Shown: positions 45,001 through 59,443, counted from the first letter of the stretch. The stretch: 64,000 nt of DNA from Typhlomys cinereus (GCA_023101885.1 JALPQD010000224.1:2632696-2696695); one strand, 5' to 3'. Translations and numbers: made by a program. Notes: generated by a model not told the origin, from the letters alone.

Positions 45001-45289
45001 TTCAGTTAAGTTTAGTTTAACAAGCCTCCTACATGCAAAGCTTTATATATCCCATAGTATATATCTTGTAAGCTCTATATGTCATGTATTTTTTTTTCAT
45101 CTTGTATTACTTATATCCCAAACTCCTAGAAGAGTGCCCCCAGTTGGTTTTGTAATCCTGCTGAGTTACAATGATGGTGGAGGCGGTGATGGTGATGCTG
45201 ATATTGTTGCTTTGTGTGGAGATCTTTGCTATTGCAGTTGCTATGAATGGTCGCCAATAAAGTCAAGATCACAGGACGTATGGGAACAA

Positions 45290-45655
45290 GGGGTTTTATT
45301 TTGTTTTACCGTTGTCTGGTTAACAGTTCTTAATTCAGCTGTGTAGGAAAGTTCACATCAACACCAGGAGCTGAGGGAACAGAACACATCCTATTCACAG
45401 AACTGTTGAGAGAGGGGCAAACTTCTCTTGCCAGACATCACGGCATGCTTAATTAAGAATGTCAACTTCCTTAACCAGTTCCCTTCCTTTTATCCATCTG
45501 CCCAGAGGATGGCCCCACCTACCATGGCTGGATCTTCCCCATCAATTAGACAATCTCCTGCAGGCTCCATCAGGGCTTAACTACTAATTCTTTACCAATG
45601 TGCCCAAAGCCAAAGCCTTCAATTGTCAAGTTGACACCAGTGGCTATCTACCACA
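45290..45655 (-). mobile_element. LTR-like element (family 2), minus strand
   Basis: 'gttcacatcaacaccaggag', 'gcttaactactaattcttta' and 'tcaagttgacaccagtggct' place it with 21890-22275 and 61854-62286. Nearly full length. Confidence 0.65.
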
Positions 45656-45795
45656 TTTGCTCCAACAAAATCTTAGGAAATCTCAATATGCAAAACAGGC
45701 AAAAGTGCAGTTTCTCTTTTGGGAGTAGACTTGGAGGAGAGGGCCTGGGATGCATGATGACTCAGCTCATGTAAGCGCAGGGCCTCCTAGGGGAG

Positions 45796-46166
45796 TTCGA
45801 TGGTCAATATCGCCAACCTGACATCTAAGAAGCAGGTGTCTAGTCCTGCCTGAGAACAGCTCTCCAGGTTAAGAGTGGATTCTGGCATGCCGGGAGAGAT
45901 TATCTTGATTGCATAATTGACATGGGAAGACCTAGCCCATCATGGTGGGTCCAGTCCCTGGGCAGCTAGTCAGGTACTGGGTATAGATGCAGAGAGCTAG
46001 TAAGCATGCATGCATTGGCTCTTTCCTTCCACTCTTGCAGTGCATGGGATGAGACCAGCTGCTTCAGATTCCTGCCATTCTAACTTCCCTGCAGTAACCT
46101 AGAACCATGAGCTACGTTGCTTGGCTTGGGTATTTTGCTGCAGCAAAGAGAAATGAAACTAAAACA
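45796..46166 (+). mobile_element. Solo LTR-like element with perfect 5-bp duplication
   Basis: Contains 'gattatcttgattgcataat', 'catgggaagacctagcccat' and 'ggtgggtccagtccctgggc', and ends '...aactaaaaca'. The 5-bp duplication 'gggag' is at 45791-45795 and 46167-46171. This fits a solo ERVL-type LTR of about 371 bp. Confidence 0.6.
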
Positions 46167-46720
46167 GGGAGCTTTACAGAAAATGACTTCTTCAGGCAGA
46201 CAGAGGGAGGAAATGTGTTTGGCAATAGGTATGAGAGGGCAGGAGTTTAGACCATACCTAGCAGGTGTATGCGATTTGTGTCAAGGCAGAGGGTAAGTTT
46301 CCCGCCATGGTTATAGCAAAAGATGGAAAAGGAAAAGATAGGCATAAAAGACACTACCACAAATGTAGGAATAAGCACAGAAATGAAATTGATGCCCAAA
46401 GGCAGCCAACAAGAGGATGAAGTCAAACATTGCAATGAAGCTGGGTATGACAATGGTAGGTGCTGTAATCACTTTTATATAATTTTAAAGTTATTTATAG
46501 ATGTGGTAAATAAATACACAGGATATAACATTTTCTTGCAATCACTTTTTAAAATTTTCTGGAGCTGCTAGCAAGAATAAGAAGCTGAGTTCATGGGTGT
46601 TAAAGCTCTTAAATGTATATGGACATCTGAGGCTTTTATTCTGCCTATTCTGTCTCACCGAACAGCATCCACTTAGCATGTTCCAGATGTGTTGATGTCA
46701 ACCTCTGTCCTCCCTTGCAG
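46167..46720. other. No gene recognised
   Basis: AT-rich unassigned sequence; possibly part of the old L1 whose 3'UTR follows. Confidence 0.35.
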
Positions 46721-46726
46721 TGCTGA

Positions 46727-47060
46727 GGATGCTTCTTGGTCTGGTTTCTTGGTCTAGAGTTTCTCTAATGTATTGGTATATGTTTAGATGGCAATTTATT
46801 ACCATATACTTAACAGTTAAAATTAAGTAGTTTGTTCCTACCTAAGACTGATAATCTTCCCTTCCATAAATACTTGGCTTGGTTTACATTACCAGGCAAG
46901 TGTCCCCTGCCAAAAAATGGGTCTTAAATCCAGTCAAGAAGTAGTTGGTCATCTGCGTATCATTTATGCTCCTTTGGCACCAATGGTCATCTCTGAACAG
47001 GGTATTTGTAGGCTGCAGGCTGCAGTGGTCACAGCTGGGTGAGACTTCAGTGACCCAGGG
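46727..47060 (-). mobile_element. Old L1 3'UTR, minus strand; left arm of an inverted pair
   Basis: Read on the minus strand it is rodent L1 3'UTR wording ('ccaactacttcttgactgga' etc.). The same sequence recurs in opposite orientation at about 47905-48200, for example 'ttggcttggtttacattacc' here and its reverse complement near 48030. Cut by the solo LTR at 47061. Confidence 0.7.
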
Positions 47061-47555
47061 TGTGATAGTTAAGCCTGGGTGTCAACTTGACACACCTGGT
47101 TTAACTAAGCTGGGCTGAAACCACCTCTGGAAAGGATCAACTGAGACTACTTGAAAGGATTATACCCGCCCCAGATCCTATCAGAACCTCCAAAGCTCTC
47201 AAAGGATCCTCCCAGTACTGCATCATATAAAAAGGAGCCACCAAAGACAACATATGCCTTCTTGCAGCTGTGCTAGGAATCGCTCTTCCTTCTGGCTGCT
47301 TGGTTTCTCCGACCTTCTAGCCTTCAACTAGACTAAGACTCTAGGAGTTCTCCAGCCTTCAGCCATCACCCACTTGACTACCGAACTGAGCAGCTAGCTA
47401 TTGGCAGCCATCGTTGGAACTACCTCGGCTACTGGCAGCCATTGTTGGACTACCTTGGTCATATCTGTAAGCCAACTCAATAAATTTCCTATATATATTT
47501 TATATATACAATTCATTCTGTAAATTCCGTGGCTCTAGAGAACCTAACTAAAACA
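47061..47555 (+). mobile_element. Solo LTR (ERVL-type), 495 bp
   Basis: Ends TGTGATAG...AAAACA. Flanked by the 5-bp duplication 'c[a/t]ggg' (47056-47060 and 47556-47560). Internal words 'ggtgtcaacttgacacacct' and 'tctagagaacctaactaaaa' match 19717-20538. It contains 'caataaatttcctatatata', likely the LTR polyadenylation region. Confidence 0.75.
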
Positions 47556-47770
47556 CTGGGCTTCTCAAATGCCAGGCAAGTACTTCACCATTGAGTCACA
47601 CTCATAGCCTATCTTCATGCTTTTTAGTTTAGAGTCTCACTAAATGGCCCAGGATGGTCTTGAGCCTTTTCTCTGGCAGGCCTTGGACTCGCCCTTATCC
47701 CATGTCAGCATCCCATGTCGTTAGGATAGTATGCCTGCACTGCTAGACACAGCTCTTCTTCTTACAAAGA
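47556..47770 (-). mobile_element. ID/B1-type composite SINE (B4-like), minus strand
   Basis: 'gcaagtacttcaccattgag' is ID-like and 'gtctcactaaatggcccagg' plus 'atggtcttgagccttttctc' B1-like, both reverse complemented. Together they are the B4-style ID+B1 composite. Confidence 0.6.
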
Positions 47771-47829
47771 CCCCAATGCACACCACACACAAGGATAGTA
47801 GGACGAGGAAACAAGCAAACAAGCTGAAG

Positions 47830-48752
47830 GGATATGGACACATTCTCTGGGCTAGCTAGTCTTCCTAGTGCAAGAAGGTGTGATGCAGGCGCCACAGGAG
47901 AAAAGCGGTCAGCATCTCACCCAGCTGTGAACGCTGCAGCCTCCAGTAACAACCACCATTGCTGCCATAGGAGCATAAATGATATGCAGGTAACCAACTA
48001 TATTTTTTGGCATGGAACACTTGCCTGGTAATGTAAACCAAGCCAAGTATTTGTGGAAGGGGGAATTATCAGTAGGTGGGAACAAACCATTTAGTTTTAA
48101 CTGTAAGTACTTTGGAAATAAGCTGTCAATCTAAAAACACTTATCATGGCACCAATACATTAGAGAAACTCTCAGCACTGGACCAAGAAGCATCCTTTTA
48201 CAGTGGAATGTGTTCAATGAGGAGAACTACAATAGTCAAAGTGCACAGAAATAAATAGCAATGAATGCTCAGTTCTTGAAGGCCATTGAAATCCCCTATC
48301 CCAAAGTCAGGGAGCTGCCTCAGAAGGGGCAGTAAGAATGTAGGAGCATGAGGCTAGGGCAAGGTGCTGGCGGCAGGATCTGCACCCAACAACTCACTGC
48401 AGTGGTGTCCACAAGACCTACACAATAATTGGCCTATCAGCATTTCACCGTGGATGAGGGTAGATCTCAAGAAGCGCTACATCTCCCTGAGAGTTTGCTG
48501 AAAGTTAGTGAAAGACAGGAGAAGGGAAGTTTCTTTACCCAGTGATTTACGCGCTTGCTCCTGTAAGTGCTCAGGCAGTCGCCAGTGCAGGCATCCCAGA
48601 TGAAACCCAGTGGGTCACACCTGAAAGTAGGAAGGGGACGAGCTGAAAAGGTGAATGTCCAAAATGGGAGAGGAAAAGGAATGGGATTGGTAAGAGGTAA
48701 AGCACATGAATTCATTGTATTTATTCAAAGAATAAAAAATAATTAAAAAAGA
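47830..48752 (+). mobile_element. Old L1 3' end, plus strand; right arm of an inverted pair
   Basis: Matches in reverse the 46727-47060 arm over about 47905-48200, then continues through 'gtgggtcacacctgaaagta', a purine-rich tract and 'aagaataaaaaataattaaa' as the 3' end. No open ORF. Confidence 0.65.
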
Positions 48753-48839
48753 CACCATGCCATCGTAGTGCTTCAGCCGCATAGCATCATTTCGTAGAAA
48801 TCACCTCTCCAAACCTTCGCTCCCAAAACCACTAGCAGC

Positions 48840-48968
48840 ATGGTGATGCTCTGCTGAAGCCTCAGCCCTTGGAAAGCAGAGGCAGAAGGATCAGAAGTTA
48901 AAAATAAATCCCAGCCACAGTGAGCCTGAGGTTAGCCTGAGCCACATGAGACCACGACACAAAAACTA
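48840..48968 (+). mobile_element. B1-like SINE, old
   Basis: 'gaaagcagaggcagaaggat' and 'gaggttagcctgagccacat' are decayed B1 wording, just before the next SINE. Confidence 0.5.
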
Positions 48969-49262
48969 GGGCCTGAGAGATGCTCTGTAGGTAAAGTGCC
49001 TCCTACACAAGCACGAAGACTCAAGTTTGATTCCCCAGCTAAACTGTACCTAGGTCCGAGCACTGAGAAGCAGAGACAGGGAGATCCCTGGAGCTCACTG
49101 TCCAGCCAGCCAGTCTAGCTAGATTGGCAAGATCCAGGTTCCGTGAGAGACCCAGTCTCAAGAGACAGGTTGAGAGCAATTGAGGAAGATGAGCAATCTT
49201 GACCACATGCATTGGACACACACACACACAGAAGAAAAAAACAGACCCTAAAATCTAAAAAC
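48969..49262 (+). mobile_element. Old B2-type SINE
   Basis: The head variant 'ggcctgagagatgctctgta' is followed by 'actcaagtttgattccccag', 'gagacagggagatccctgga', 'gagacccagtctcaagagac' and a short CA tract. It has the same composite layout as 539-840. Confidence 0.6.
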
Positions 49263-50890
49263 AACAGCAACAGCAACAATAACAACACCCCTTAATGTAT
49301 AAATCTGGAGATTATACACATGCGCTTTGGATATTATACCCACATCACAGAGTGACTAAAGCAATTTGTTTGCTCCCATTGACCCCCTTCCCATGAGATC
49401 TGCTGGAGTGGTAAGAAGTGAGTGTGCAGTGAGTGCATGGTGATTCAGGGTTACATGGCACGTGGCGTTCACAGGTGTTAGTCATACCAGATGTTCTAAT
49501 CCTAGCTCTTCTGCACTGACTGAATGTCTCTGGGGACACAAACCATTTGAACCTCTTTTGGCTTTATTTTCTGAGGTTTGAACAAATCCCTCAGTTCTAT
49601 CAGAAGCCATTTATGTGAGAGAAAAGTGATTTGAGCAAGTGGGGTCATGTTTTATCAAGTTCATTGCAAGCTTATGCTTTTGCCCTACATCAGTCCTGTT
49701 GATAAATGGGGCCTAAAGAGCTGTAGAATTGATCCCCTCAGGTTATAAAGCATTTTTCCTGCAAGTTTCCAGTGCTCCAAATAAACTCCTGAAAAATCAC
49801 AATGACTTTAACTCAAACAAGCTGATATGTTTCAAAAAGCTAAAGAAAAGTTAGAGGGATTTTTTTTCTGAATTGCTTCTGCTCTTTAAAATGTAAAATA
49901 CTAAAAAAAATACTTTGACATAATGTAGAATGTAGTACAGGAAAGACTTTTCCTCTTTTGGAATCTATGGTTGGGCCTGATAATTAAATTTATGAGACAG
50001 AGAGAGAGAGAGAGAGAGATTAACTGAAGAGAGGCACATAGCCTTTATTTAATGTATTTTCATGAGTTCTAGAGTCTTTGTACATAAAACATGAAGACCA
50101 AGCCTGACAGTTGTGTAGCATTTCAACAGAGTGAGGAGATGATAGCTCTATCCACATCACCCTCACCATTCAGATTGAACTCTTCATATACATTCTCACC
50201 ACATAAAATTAAAAGACCAGCAACAAGGTCAACGTGGGGACCGCAGTTCTCCACATCTTTATTGTCTTAGGCCTCAGTCACTCTGGCACCTGTCTGTCCA
50301 CCTCTGCCCTCCCCTACCATGTGTCCTGTCAGTTTGCACGAGTAGAACAGGTTGTGAAATATCTGACATCATAGGCCCTAGTCTGACTTTGGCAGCTGGG
50401 AAGGCTTGGCTTGTCACCTGGCCAAGTAAGTCCAAAGGGTTTGTTTACTGGTGTTTTTTGCTCTGGGCAGTGTAATCTTGGGAGCAGCTGAACCGTTCTA
50501 CAGGTAAGTATGTTGGGGCTCATCTGAAACACTGAGTGGTTTCGATTGAGGATAGATTCAGACTTCAGGATGAAACTGGGTTCCCATGTGTCACCTAGGA
50601 AGGGTCCAGGACTATTTGTGATTTAAACATGAAGTGGGAAGTTCCTTCCATTGACTTCACCTGCACTTTTGGGAACTTCCCAAGTTAGTTCCCAGACTTG
50701 GTGATCTGATGATTCCCACTCCAGCCTTTGAGATTCTGCAAGCAGGAAAGAGCCAAGCAATTCTAAGGGCATCCTGGTCAACTTGCAGACTGAGGAAGAG
50801 CATAAGTACTGTTGTTATTTTAACACGCAAGCACATGTGCAACACGCCAACATACAACCATCGTTATCACCAGGAACATTTCAAAGCTAT
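49263..50890. other. No gene recognised; (GA)n at 49996-50020
   Basis: About 1.6 kb of unassigned sequence with a GA run of about 24 bases. No coding signature. Confidence 0.4.
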
Positions 50891-50894
50891 GAGC

Positions 50895-51020
50895 CTCTGA
50901 GGCTGGCGTGTGGTGCAGGTTTGTAATCCCAGCATTTGATAAGAGGAAAACGGATCACAAATTTGAGGTCACTCTTGGTTATAGCACCCCCCCCCAATAA
51001 CAACAATAACAATAACAAAG
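50895..51020 (+). mobile_element. B1-like SINE, old
   Basis: 'ggctggcgtgtggtgcaggt' followed by 'ttgtaatcccagcatttgat' and 'tttgaggtcactcttggtta' are B1-like; a C-run and an 'aacaataacaata' tail follow. Confidence 0.6.
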
Positions 51021-51740
51021 AACTATAATCTGCGAATGCCCAGAGTGGATATTTTAGCAGCTGAGATACATGTTTGGAGTAGACTAAACACAATTTGGGA
51101 GATAAACTACATGGTCTAAATTTCAAAAAGCGATTCAAAAGTTATATGCAGTTTGCATCATCTGATTACACTTCTGCCCAATGAGGTTAGGTCCCAACAT
51201 GCCTATCAAGTATTGAAAAGTTCATAAGCAGAGAATGCATTGAATCTGCTATTAGTCCATAGCTTGGCAACAAGGTCTACCATAGGTTGCTGGTGTTTCC
51301 CCTTAAAATTTTTGGAAATATCCATATTCAAAATATGAACTGAAGTTTCTTTTTGTTATTGTTATTGAAAATAAAGAGTATCACTTTTTTATCAGTCTTT
51401 TAAGTTACCATCTATACAATAAAGTGCAAGTTGCTTTTTATATTTTTATAAAAATATAGTTTTATATATGCACATAGAAATGTATATGTATTATACATCT
51501 ATACTTAGTGGCATATACATATAAATTTTTATTTTACATTTTAAAACTTTTTTATATTTACATATCTATATTTTTAATGTCAGTTTCTAATAATCCACTC
51601 TGAAAGGAAAATTTGAGCATTAATCACATGGTCAGTAATTAGATAAAAATCTTGTTAAAGCAAGTGAAAAAGTAAAATAGTACTTAAGTTATTGACATCA
51701 ACGAAAGTTATAAGTTGCACATAATACAATTGGAACAAAA
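51021..51740. other. AT-rich, no gene
   Basis: AT-rich sequence, especially 51400-51600 with 'tatataa' words. No gene or repeat recognised. Confidence 0.4.
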
Positions 51741-52262
51741 CTTTTTCTATCTCATCCTGTTTTCTTACCCATGGATTTTTTTTAATGTTGTGTACATGAG
51801 CATAGTGACTTTATAATATTTTCAATCCTTGGTCCAAATCCCATCCCCTCCTTTTTCTCTTACAACCCTTCACCTCCCCTGCCACACTCCCTCCCATTTT
51901 CAAGTTTTTTCACTTGGGCGGCTTTCTGTGTTTCATTTAGTCTGTGATGACTTACGCCTGATCTGATCAGTGGATAGACCATTGAGGAAAGCATCCTCGT
52001 TTACTTCCCCATCAGCACTGGTCCTCATCAGTCTCTCAGCGAGGTATGAAGCGTCTTGGGATCTTTCTGATGTTATGGTGAGATGATAAGACAGTGCCCA
52101 TGCAATTCTTATGTAAGCGTACATGGCTGCCATGAAATCTCACATATCACAACTGTGTCACATCCAGGACATTGTCCGCCACCTTCCCACTTCAGGCTCT
52201 TACAATCCGGCCACCCCGTCTTCCTCAATGTTCCCTGGACCTTGGGGTGGGTGTGGGTGAGG
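51741..52262 (-). mobile_element. Old L1 3'UTR fragment
   Basis: 'gttgtgtacatgagcatagt', a CT-rich tract, 'ccattgaggaaagcatcctc', 'ttcaggctcttacaatccgg' and 'ccaccccgtcttcctcaatg' are arranged like the L1 3'UTR of 9370-9430 or 36720-36770, but far more diverged. Confidence 0.6.
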
Positions 52263-52833
52263 CTTTTATGTCCTGTTTAGGGAGAAGCAGTCTGCAGACC
52301 TCCATTTTCTGTGTTTTGGCAAGTTGTGCTTTCTATAATAAACACCTTCTGTTGTAGAAGAATGTTGAGCGCTGAGTGCTCCAATCTGAGCTGTGGGCAC
52401 CAGGCAAGAGCCATTTTAAAGCTTTTTAAGAGGATTTCATGAGCTTTTCATATTGTCAATCACAGAATTGAGATTAAATAGATTATATTCATATTCTAGT
52501 ATGTATACTTAAAATAAGCAAATACAGCAAGGTACCACCATTTGTATTTTTGGATAGATAACTCCGTACATATTATCCATTTTGAAAACATTGCAAAGAA
52601 TTACTACTGGGACTTTATGCTTGTATAGAAAAGAACTATGTGTATATGTATGTACATATACTTTCATAAACTGAAGCCTACTGAATGTATATCGTTTTCA
52701 CATTCTCATAAAATATAAAAATCAAAAGTTGATCATCCAGCATTATATTTTATATTATATATTATACTCTGTATAATATATTTTATCATATGTTATATTT
52801 TATATTATATAGTTTCAGGAATCTGGATTCTTT
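52263..52833. other. AT-rich, palindromic TATA tract, no gene
   Basis: Unassigned; at about 52742-52812 a run of 'tatatt/atataat' words forms an AT-rich near-palindrome. Confidence 0.45.
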
Positions 52834-53147
52834 TTTTTTTAATTTTTTTTATTTATTCAACTGTGCGCATGTTCGTGTGTATGTGCGTGCGCATGTGTGT
52901 GTCTGTGTGTGTGTGTGTCTGTCTGTGTGTGTCTGTGTATGTGTAGAACCACGGACGAACTCGCGAACCACCATGGACGCCTCCACCTCCTTCTGCCCCG
53001 GGATTCACAAGCTCCGCCCTACCAGGACCGGAAACGCAGGCCGCCCCCTGCTTCCGCCTGGCGTCTATACGTGGGATCTGGGATCCGAACTCAGGACCTT
53101 CCGCCTGCAAGGCTGAGGCTTAACCCCTGAGCCACCTCTCCAGCCCC
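52834..53147 (-). mobile_element. Young B2-type SINE
   Basis: (GT)n/(TGTC)n at about 52870-52942, diagnostic 'gcgaaccaccatggacgcct', reversed head 'gccacctctccagcccc'. The perfect 15-bp duplication 'gaatctggattcttt' lies at 52819-52833 and 53148-53162. Confidence 0.94.
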
Positions 53148-53162
53148 GAATCTGGATTCTTT

Positions 53163-54004
53163 GAGCAGAGATCACCTGGCCCTGCCTCAGAGGAGCCGGA
53201 AAACAAGATGTGTTCCACCAATCGTGTCAAAGCAGAGATGTGAATGGTGAGACAGAGGATCCCCAAATTATGAGCACTGAATGAGGTGCTTACCACTTCT
53301 GCTTCTGAAGTCTTTCCTTGGAGAACGGACCTTTCCTGTTTCTGCTCGTCTGCTCCCATTCCCCAGGCTCACCCTTCTCCTGTCTGTGCGGGACAGAGAT
53401 GTTGAACCTTTTCTTCTAGCTATAGATCTATGTGGCATAATGGAAACGCATGAAGCTGAGGGAAAGCCCACCCTTTTAATTCGCTTGCTTTTAGTTATGT
53501 GTTTTAGTTGACTTCATAAAGCACTGATTCAGATCAGGTTATCTGAACAACATTGTTAGTCTTGCACTTGCTTCACTACAGATGTATTGATCATGATGAC
53601 AGCTGTTGTCTACATTAATTTCAGGGTCCTGAGGTCACGTATGTGGAAATCACTGACTTTTTGCTTAGGCCTGCTAGTTGGGCATCTTTTGACATCAGAG
53701 GGCTCCAAATTCTACCTTAGGCCACACCAATGTCTTATTTTCTGAGCATGTGTCCCGTGAATATTGACTGCACTACTTCTGCACTCACCTTTCCCAACAT
53801 CTCAAATCACTCTTCTTTATTCCATAAGTTCTCTACCCCATTCTCTGCGAGGAAGATTTGAGGCTTGACAAATCTCTGAATAAACTTTCTTGTGCAAATC
53901 CATCATACATGAAACTGGCATACTATGTGGAGGGCAAAAGCTTCCCCATTCAGTAATAGGTACATTTGGTGTTTGTCTTCAGTTGCTAGAGCTCTTAAAA
54001 TTCT
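53163..54004. other. No gene recognised
   Basis: About 840 bases of unassigned, apparently unique sequence. Confidence 0.4.
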
Positions 54005-54232
54005 TGGAATTTTGGAGAGATGTCTCAGGGTTTAAAACCCTGGCCTTACAAGCAAACGGAACAGAGTTTGGGATCCAGATCCCATGTAAAAATGCCAGGA
54101 GGATATGGCCACAGCTTGCAATTCCTGTATTGGAAGGCGAAGCCTGGGAAACCCCAAAGCAAAGCAATAGGGAGGCAGAGATTCCTGATGTCACCTTTGG
54201 GCTTCCAACAGGCACACACACTCAAAGCACCC

Positions 54233-54272
<40 letters not shown>
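54005..54272 (+). mobile_element. B2-type SINE with (CA)n
   Basis: The head variant 'tttggagagatgtctcaggg' is followed by 'gtttgggatccagatcccat', the older-subfamily body and (CA)n at 54236-54269. No clear target duplication. Confidence 0.75.
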
Positions 54273-55235
54273 CCTCTTGGAATTTGTGATATATGTCGTT
54301 ACCTATATGGTTGTTATTTTGTTAGAACCAGATTTTCTATCAGTTATAAAAAGTTTCTTTTGATCACACCTGATTTTTTTGTTAACTAATGAAATGATTT
54401 AAATAGGGGGCACCTAGACAGCCTGGTTACCTGAAAGAAGATCCATTATAGAGGCTGTAGAGCTCCTGGGTTGCTGAACAGATAGAAGTACTGGAGGGTG
54501 TTGGCCTCTGGCTCCGCCTCCTGTATGGACTTTGTTTATGTCTTTTCTGCCTAACTCTTCTTCCTAGTTGCATTGTGTATGAAACACTGGTGAATCAAGC
54601 AGTGCTTTCCCTGAGTTCTGTGAATTGTTCTGGTGAGTTACCAAACCTGGAAGTGGAGGGCACCCCAGGAATCTCTTCATTTTCAGCTGTCCAAGCCTAA
54701 ATGTGAACAGTCTAGGCACCTCATTAAGCATGCGGCACATGAATGGAGGTCGTCTTGGGGGGCCCAGCCTTTGACTTGTGAAACTTGAAGACAGCTTCAG
54801 GTAAGTAGTGTCAGAATTGAGTTGCTGGCACTTGTTGGAGAATGGAAGAATAGGTGTTAGGCACCATTTGGTGTCAGAAAGGTCCACCAGAGAGAAGTGT
54901 AATCCGTACCCATGAAGGAATCCAACAGTTTACTCCAACCCAAAATCTCTCTAAAGTCCTGTTTTACCTTTAAATTAGCTTGTGAATGCCATATTCAGTG
55001 TCATTCTATTATGTGTTTATTTAATTAAAAACAATGTCTGCTTCTCCAAGCCTTGAGTTTGTTTACTCTGGGAAGTTGCATGCACCAGATGGCCCCGGGG
55101 TTTCTTGGGAGCTCTAGGCCCAAGCTGAAGTAGAGTTGTAAAGTTCCGCACTGGACATTTAATAACCTAAAGATTCCAGCAAGGGGTCCAATAGAGCTCT
55201 TTCTTCAAAATGCCATTCCGCCCCAGGTTTGTGGA
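54273..55235. other. No gene recognised
   Basis: About 960 bases of unassigned sequence. A 107-codon minus-strand frame at 54564-54887 has no recognisable family. Confidence 0.4.
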
Positions 55236-55440
55236 CAATAGAACATTCCTGATTGCCTGGGTTCAAATCCCAGTACAACCCAGCTGTGTGGCCAGGACAA
55301 CCTTTCCCTGCTTTTATTTGTAGAGTGGGTAATGTCATTCCAACTTCATGGGATTTTTCTGCAAATGAGATCACATAAGGACCCTCAGCACAGAGGCGCC
55401 AAAGCCAGTGGGTGTTGGATAAATACTAGCTATTAATGCA
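55236..55440 (+). mobile_element. MIR SINE (ancient tRNA-derived CORE-SINE)
   Basis: 'gcctgggttcaaatcccagt' and 'cagctgtgtggcc' in order are the MIR tRNA-like and core parts, followed by a 3' end resembling 'gttggataaatactagctat'. MIR inserted before the placental radiation, so this stretch near PPP1R3G is old sequence that younger repeats have spared. Confidence 0.8.
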
Positions 55441-55659
55441 ATTCTTGCTCCCCACTCACCATTTCTTTTGCCAGACTCTACTCAGTTTGTCTAAATCCCT
55501 GTCTGCTTTGAATTTTGCAGAACCATGATGTGTCATTAAATCTGTTAACAAACAGCCTGAGCAAGTTAGCTTTGCTATTTTGTTTCTTAATTAGTGGAGC
55601 AATGTTTCTAGAACCCCTAACTTTTGATGTAAGCAACTGTACACCCAGTTAATTACCCA

Positions 55660-57947
<2,288 letters not shown>

Positions 57948-58685
57948 CCCCGGGTGCTTCAGTGCTTGGCAGAGAGGGTCAGATCAGCACGCAGGACTCT
58001 GGCAAGGGCACCAGACCTGGTGGGGAGAGGCTTGGTGCGACACAATGAGGTTGGAGGCAAAGGGAGGAAACTCACAGCACAGGACCGCACACCAGCAAGC
58101 AAGTGGGTCTGGGCGGTTCTTGGAACACTTCTGGTGACTTCCGCCAACCTTTCTACTTGGTTTTTGAATTCCCATCCTCCATCAGAATGAAATCCCCAGG
58201 TCCCTAAAGCAGATATTGTGTTCAAGGAAAAGACTCTAAACCTGAGGCTGGATTAGTGACCCCTGAGTTTGTGTTTAGTTAGATGTCAGTCTTACAAAAA
58301 CTGATGGAAACCCTTGGGGAAGGACATGAATCCTTCTCCCCCAATAACACTCGTGCAAAGGAGGACAACCATGTGGGACCTTCACACTCAGGCCTGTTTC
58401 CCAGAGAAAACTAGGTGGGGGCTGGACAGCTTCTCCTTTTAACGGAGGTCTGGAATGTTTGCTTAGATGTGCTGTTTTACACCTCTGTAAGTAAAGTACC
58501 ACTTGCACATACTTTCCTGCTGTCTTCTGAGAGCTTGCTGAGGTCTTGGCATATCAGATACAGACTCTGTAACAATTGTGACAGATACCACTGCATTCAC
58601 AAGTTTCTTTCCTTCCATGCCTCCTCTGGTGTAGAAGAACCAGTGATCTATCTCTTGCCACAATAAACTGTTTGGTGAATAAAAA
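57948..58685 (+). other. PPP1R3G: PPP1R3G 3'UTR with polyadenylation signal
   Basis: The sequence after the stop codon has no repeats. It reaches an AATAAA at 58663-58668, with a second such word a few bases further on ('gaataaaaatg', about 58678). This implies a 3'UTR of about 730-750 bases. Confidence 0.7.
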
Positions 58686-58689
58686 TGCA

Positions 58690-59100
58690 GTGGGTTTGGC
58701 TAGAAGCTGCTAGAACCACATCACATGCATCCCAAGCCCCTTTTGTGCAGACAGAGCACATAATTGTCGTCCTACTGGCTGGGCCATTAGCAGTCAGAAA
58801 AGCTGGGTTCTGGCAGGCAGGACTCCAAGAACAGGGGATGGGGATGGAAAAGTGGTTTCTTTCTACTTAGGGTCACAATTGGGGGGGGGTGTGACTCCAG
58901 GCTGATGAAGCATGGGCAGGAAGTGCTGCTCAGAATTGGATGGGCAAGTGCACTGTAGGGCCCTTAGCACAGGCCAGGACCCCCTTCACGCATTGCTAAT
59001 TGCTATACATGCAACATAGATGTGGCCAGGCTTGAGCCAGCAGGACAACCAGCCTGAGTACTTATCTCCTTGACACCTTAGCCATCCCTTCCTTGGTAAC
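58690..59100. other. No gene recognised
   Basis: About 410 bases of unassigned sequence between PPP1R3G and a MaLR LTR. Confidence 0.4.
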
Positions 59101-59443
59101 TGTCATGGTCTGAATGTGAATTGTCCCCCACAAGTTCTGATGTTGAAGTTTGGGAAGGTAGGGACACCTTTAGGAGGTGAAGTCTTGCTGGAGGAAGGAA
59201 GTCACATGAGATTGTGTGGTCCTCCCCTGCTATGTCTTGCAGTCTTCTCTTACGGTTCGCTTCTTGCTCTCTCCACCTCCATGACTGCTGTGACCTGAAC
59301 CTGCTCTAGCTTCTACCTTCCACCATGCCCTTTCTGCCATAATGGACTTTGTCTCACCTTTGGAACAATAGGGCAAATAAATATCCCTTTCTCTCCTAAG
59401 TTGTGTCTGAGTGTTGTCTCACAGCAGAAAGGTACCTGCGATA
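59101..59443 (+). mobile_element. MaLR (ERVL-MaLR) LTR
   Basis: Opens 'tgtcatggtctgaatgtgaa' and carries 'tttaggaggtgaagtcttgc', 'ggcaaataaatatccctttc' (polyadenylation region) and 'gtgttgtctcacagcagaaa'. This is the standard order of a mammalian MaLR LTR. The end is placed by comparison with the solo LTR at 63268-63565, which ends after the corresponding words. Confidence 0.85.

Noticed and set aside
46727..48200. Inverted repeat as ends of one novel transposon
   Set aside because: The arms read as the 3'UTR of an old rodent L1 in two orientations, which explains the symmetry without a new element.
55255..55300. Possible tRNA gene ('gggttcaaatccc')
   Set aside because: The sequence continues as a MIR SINE core and has no complete cloverleaf.
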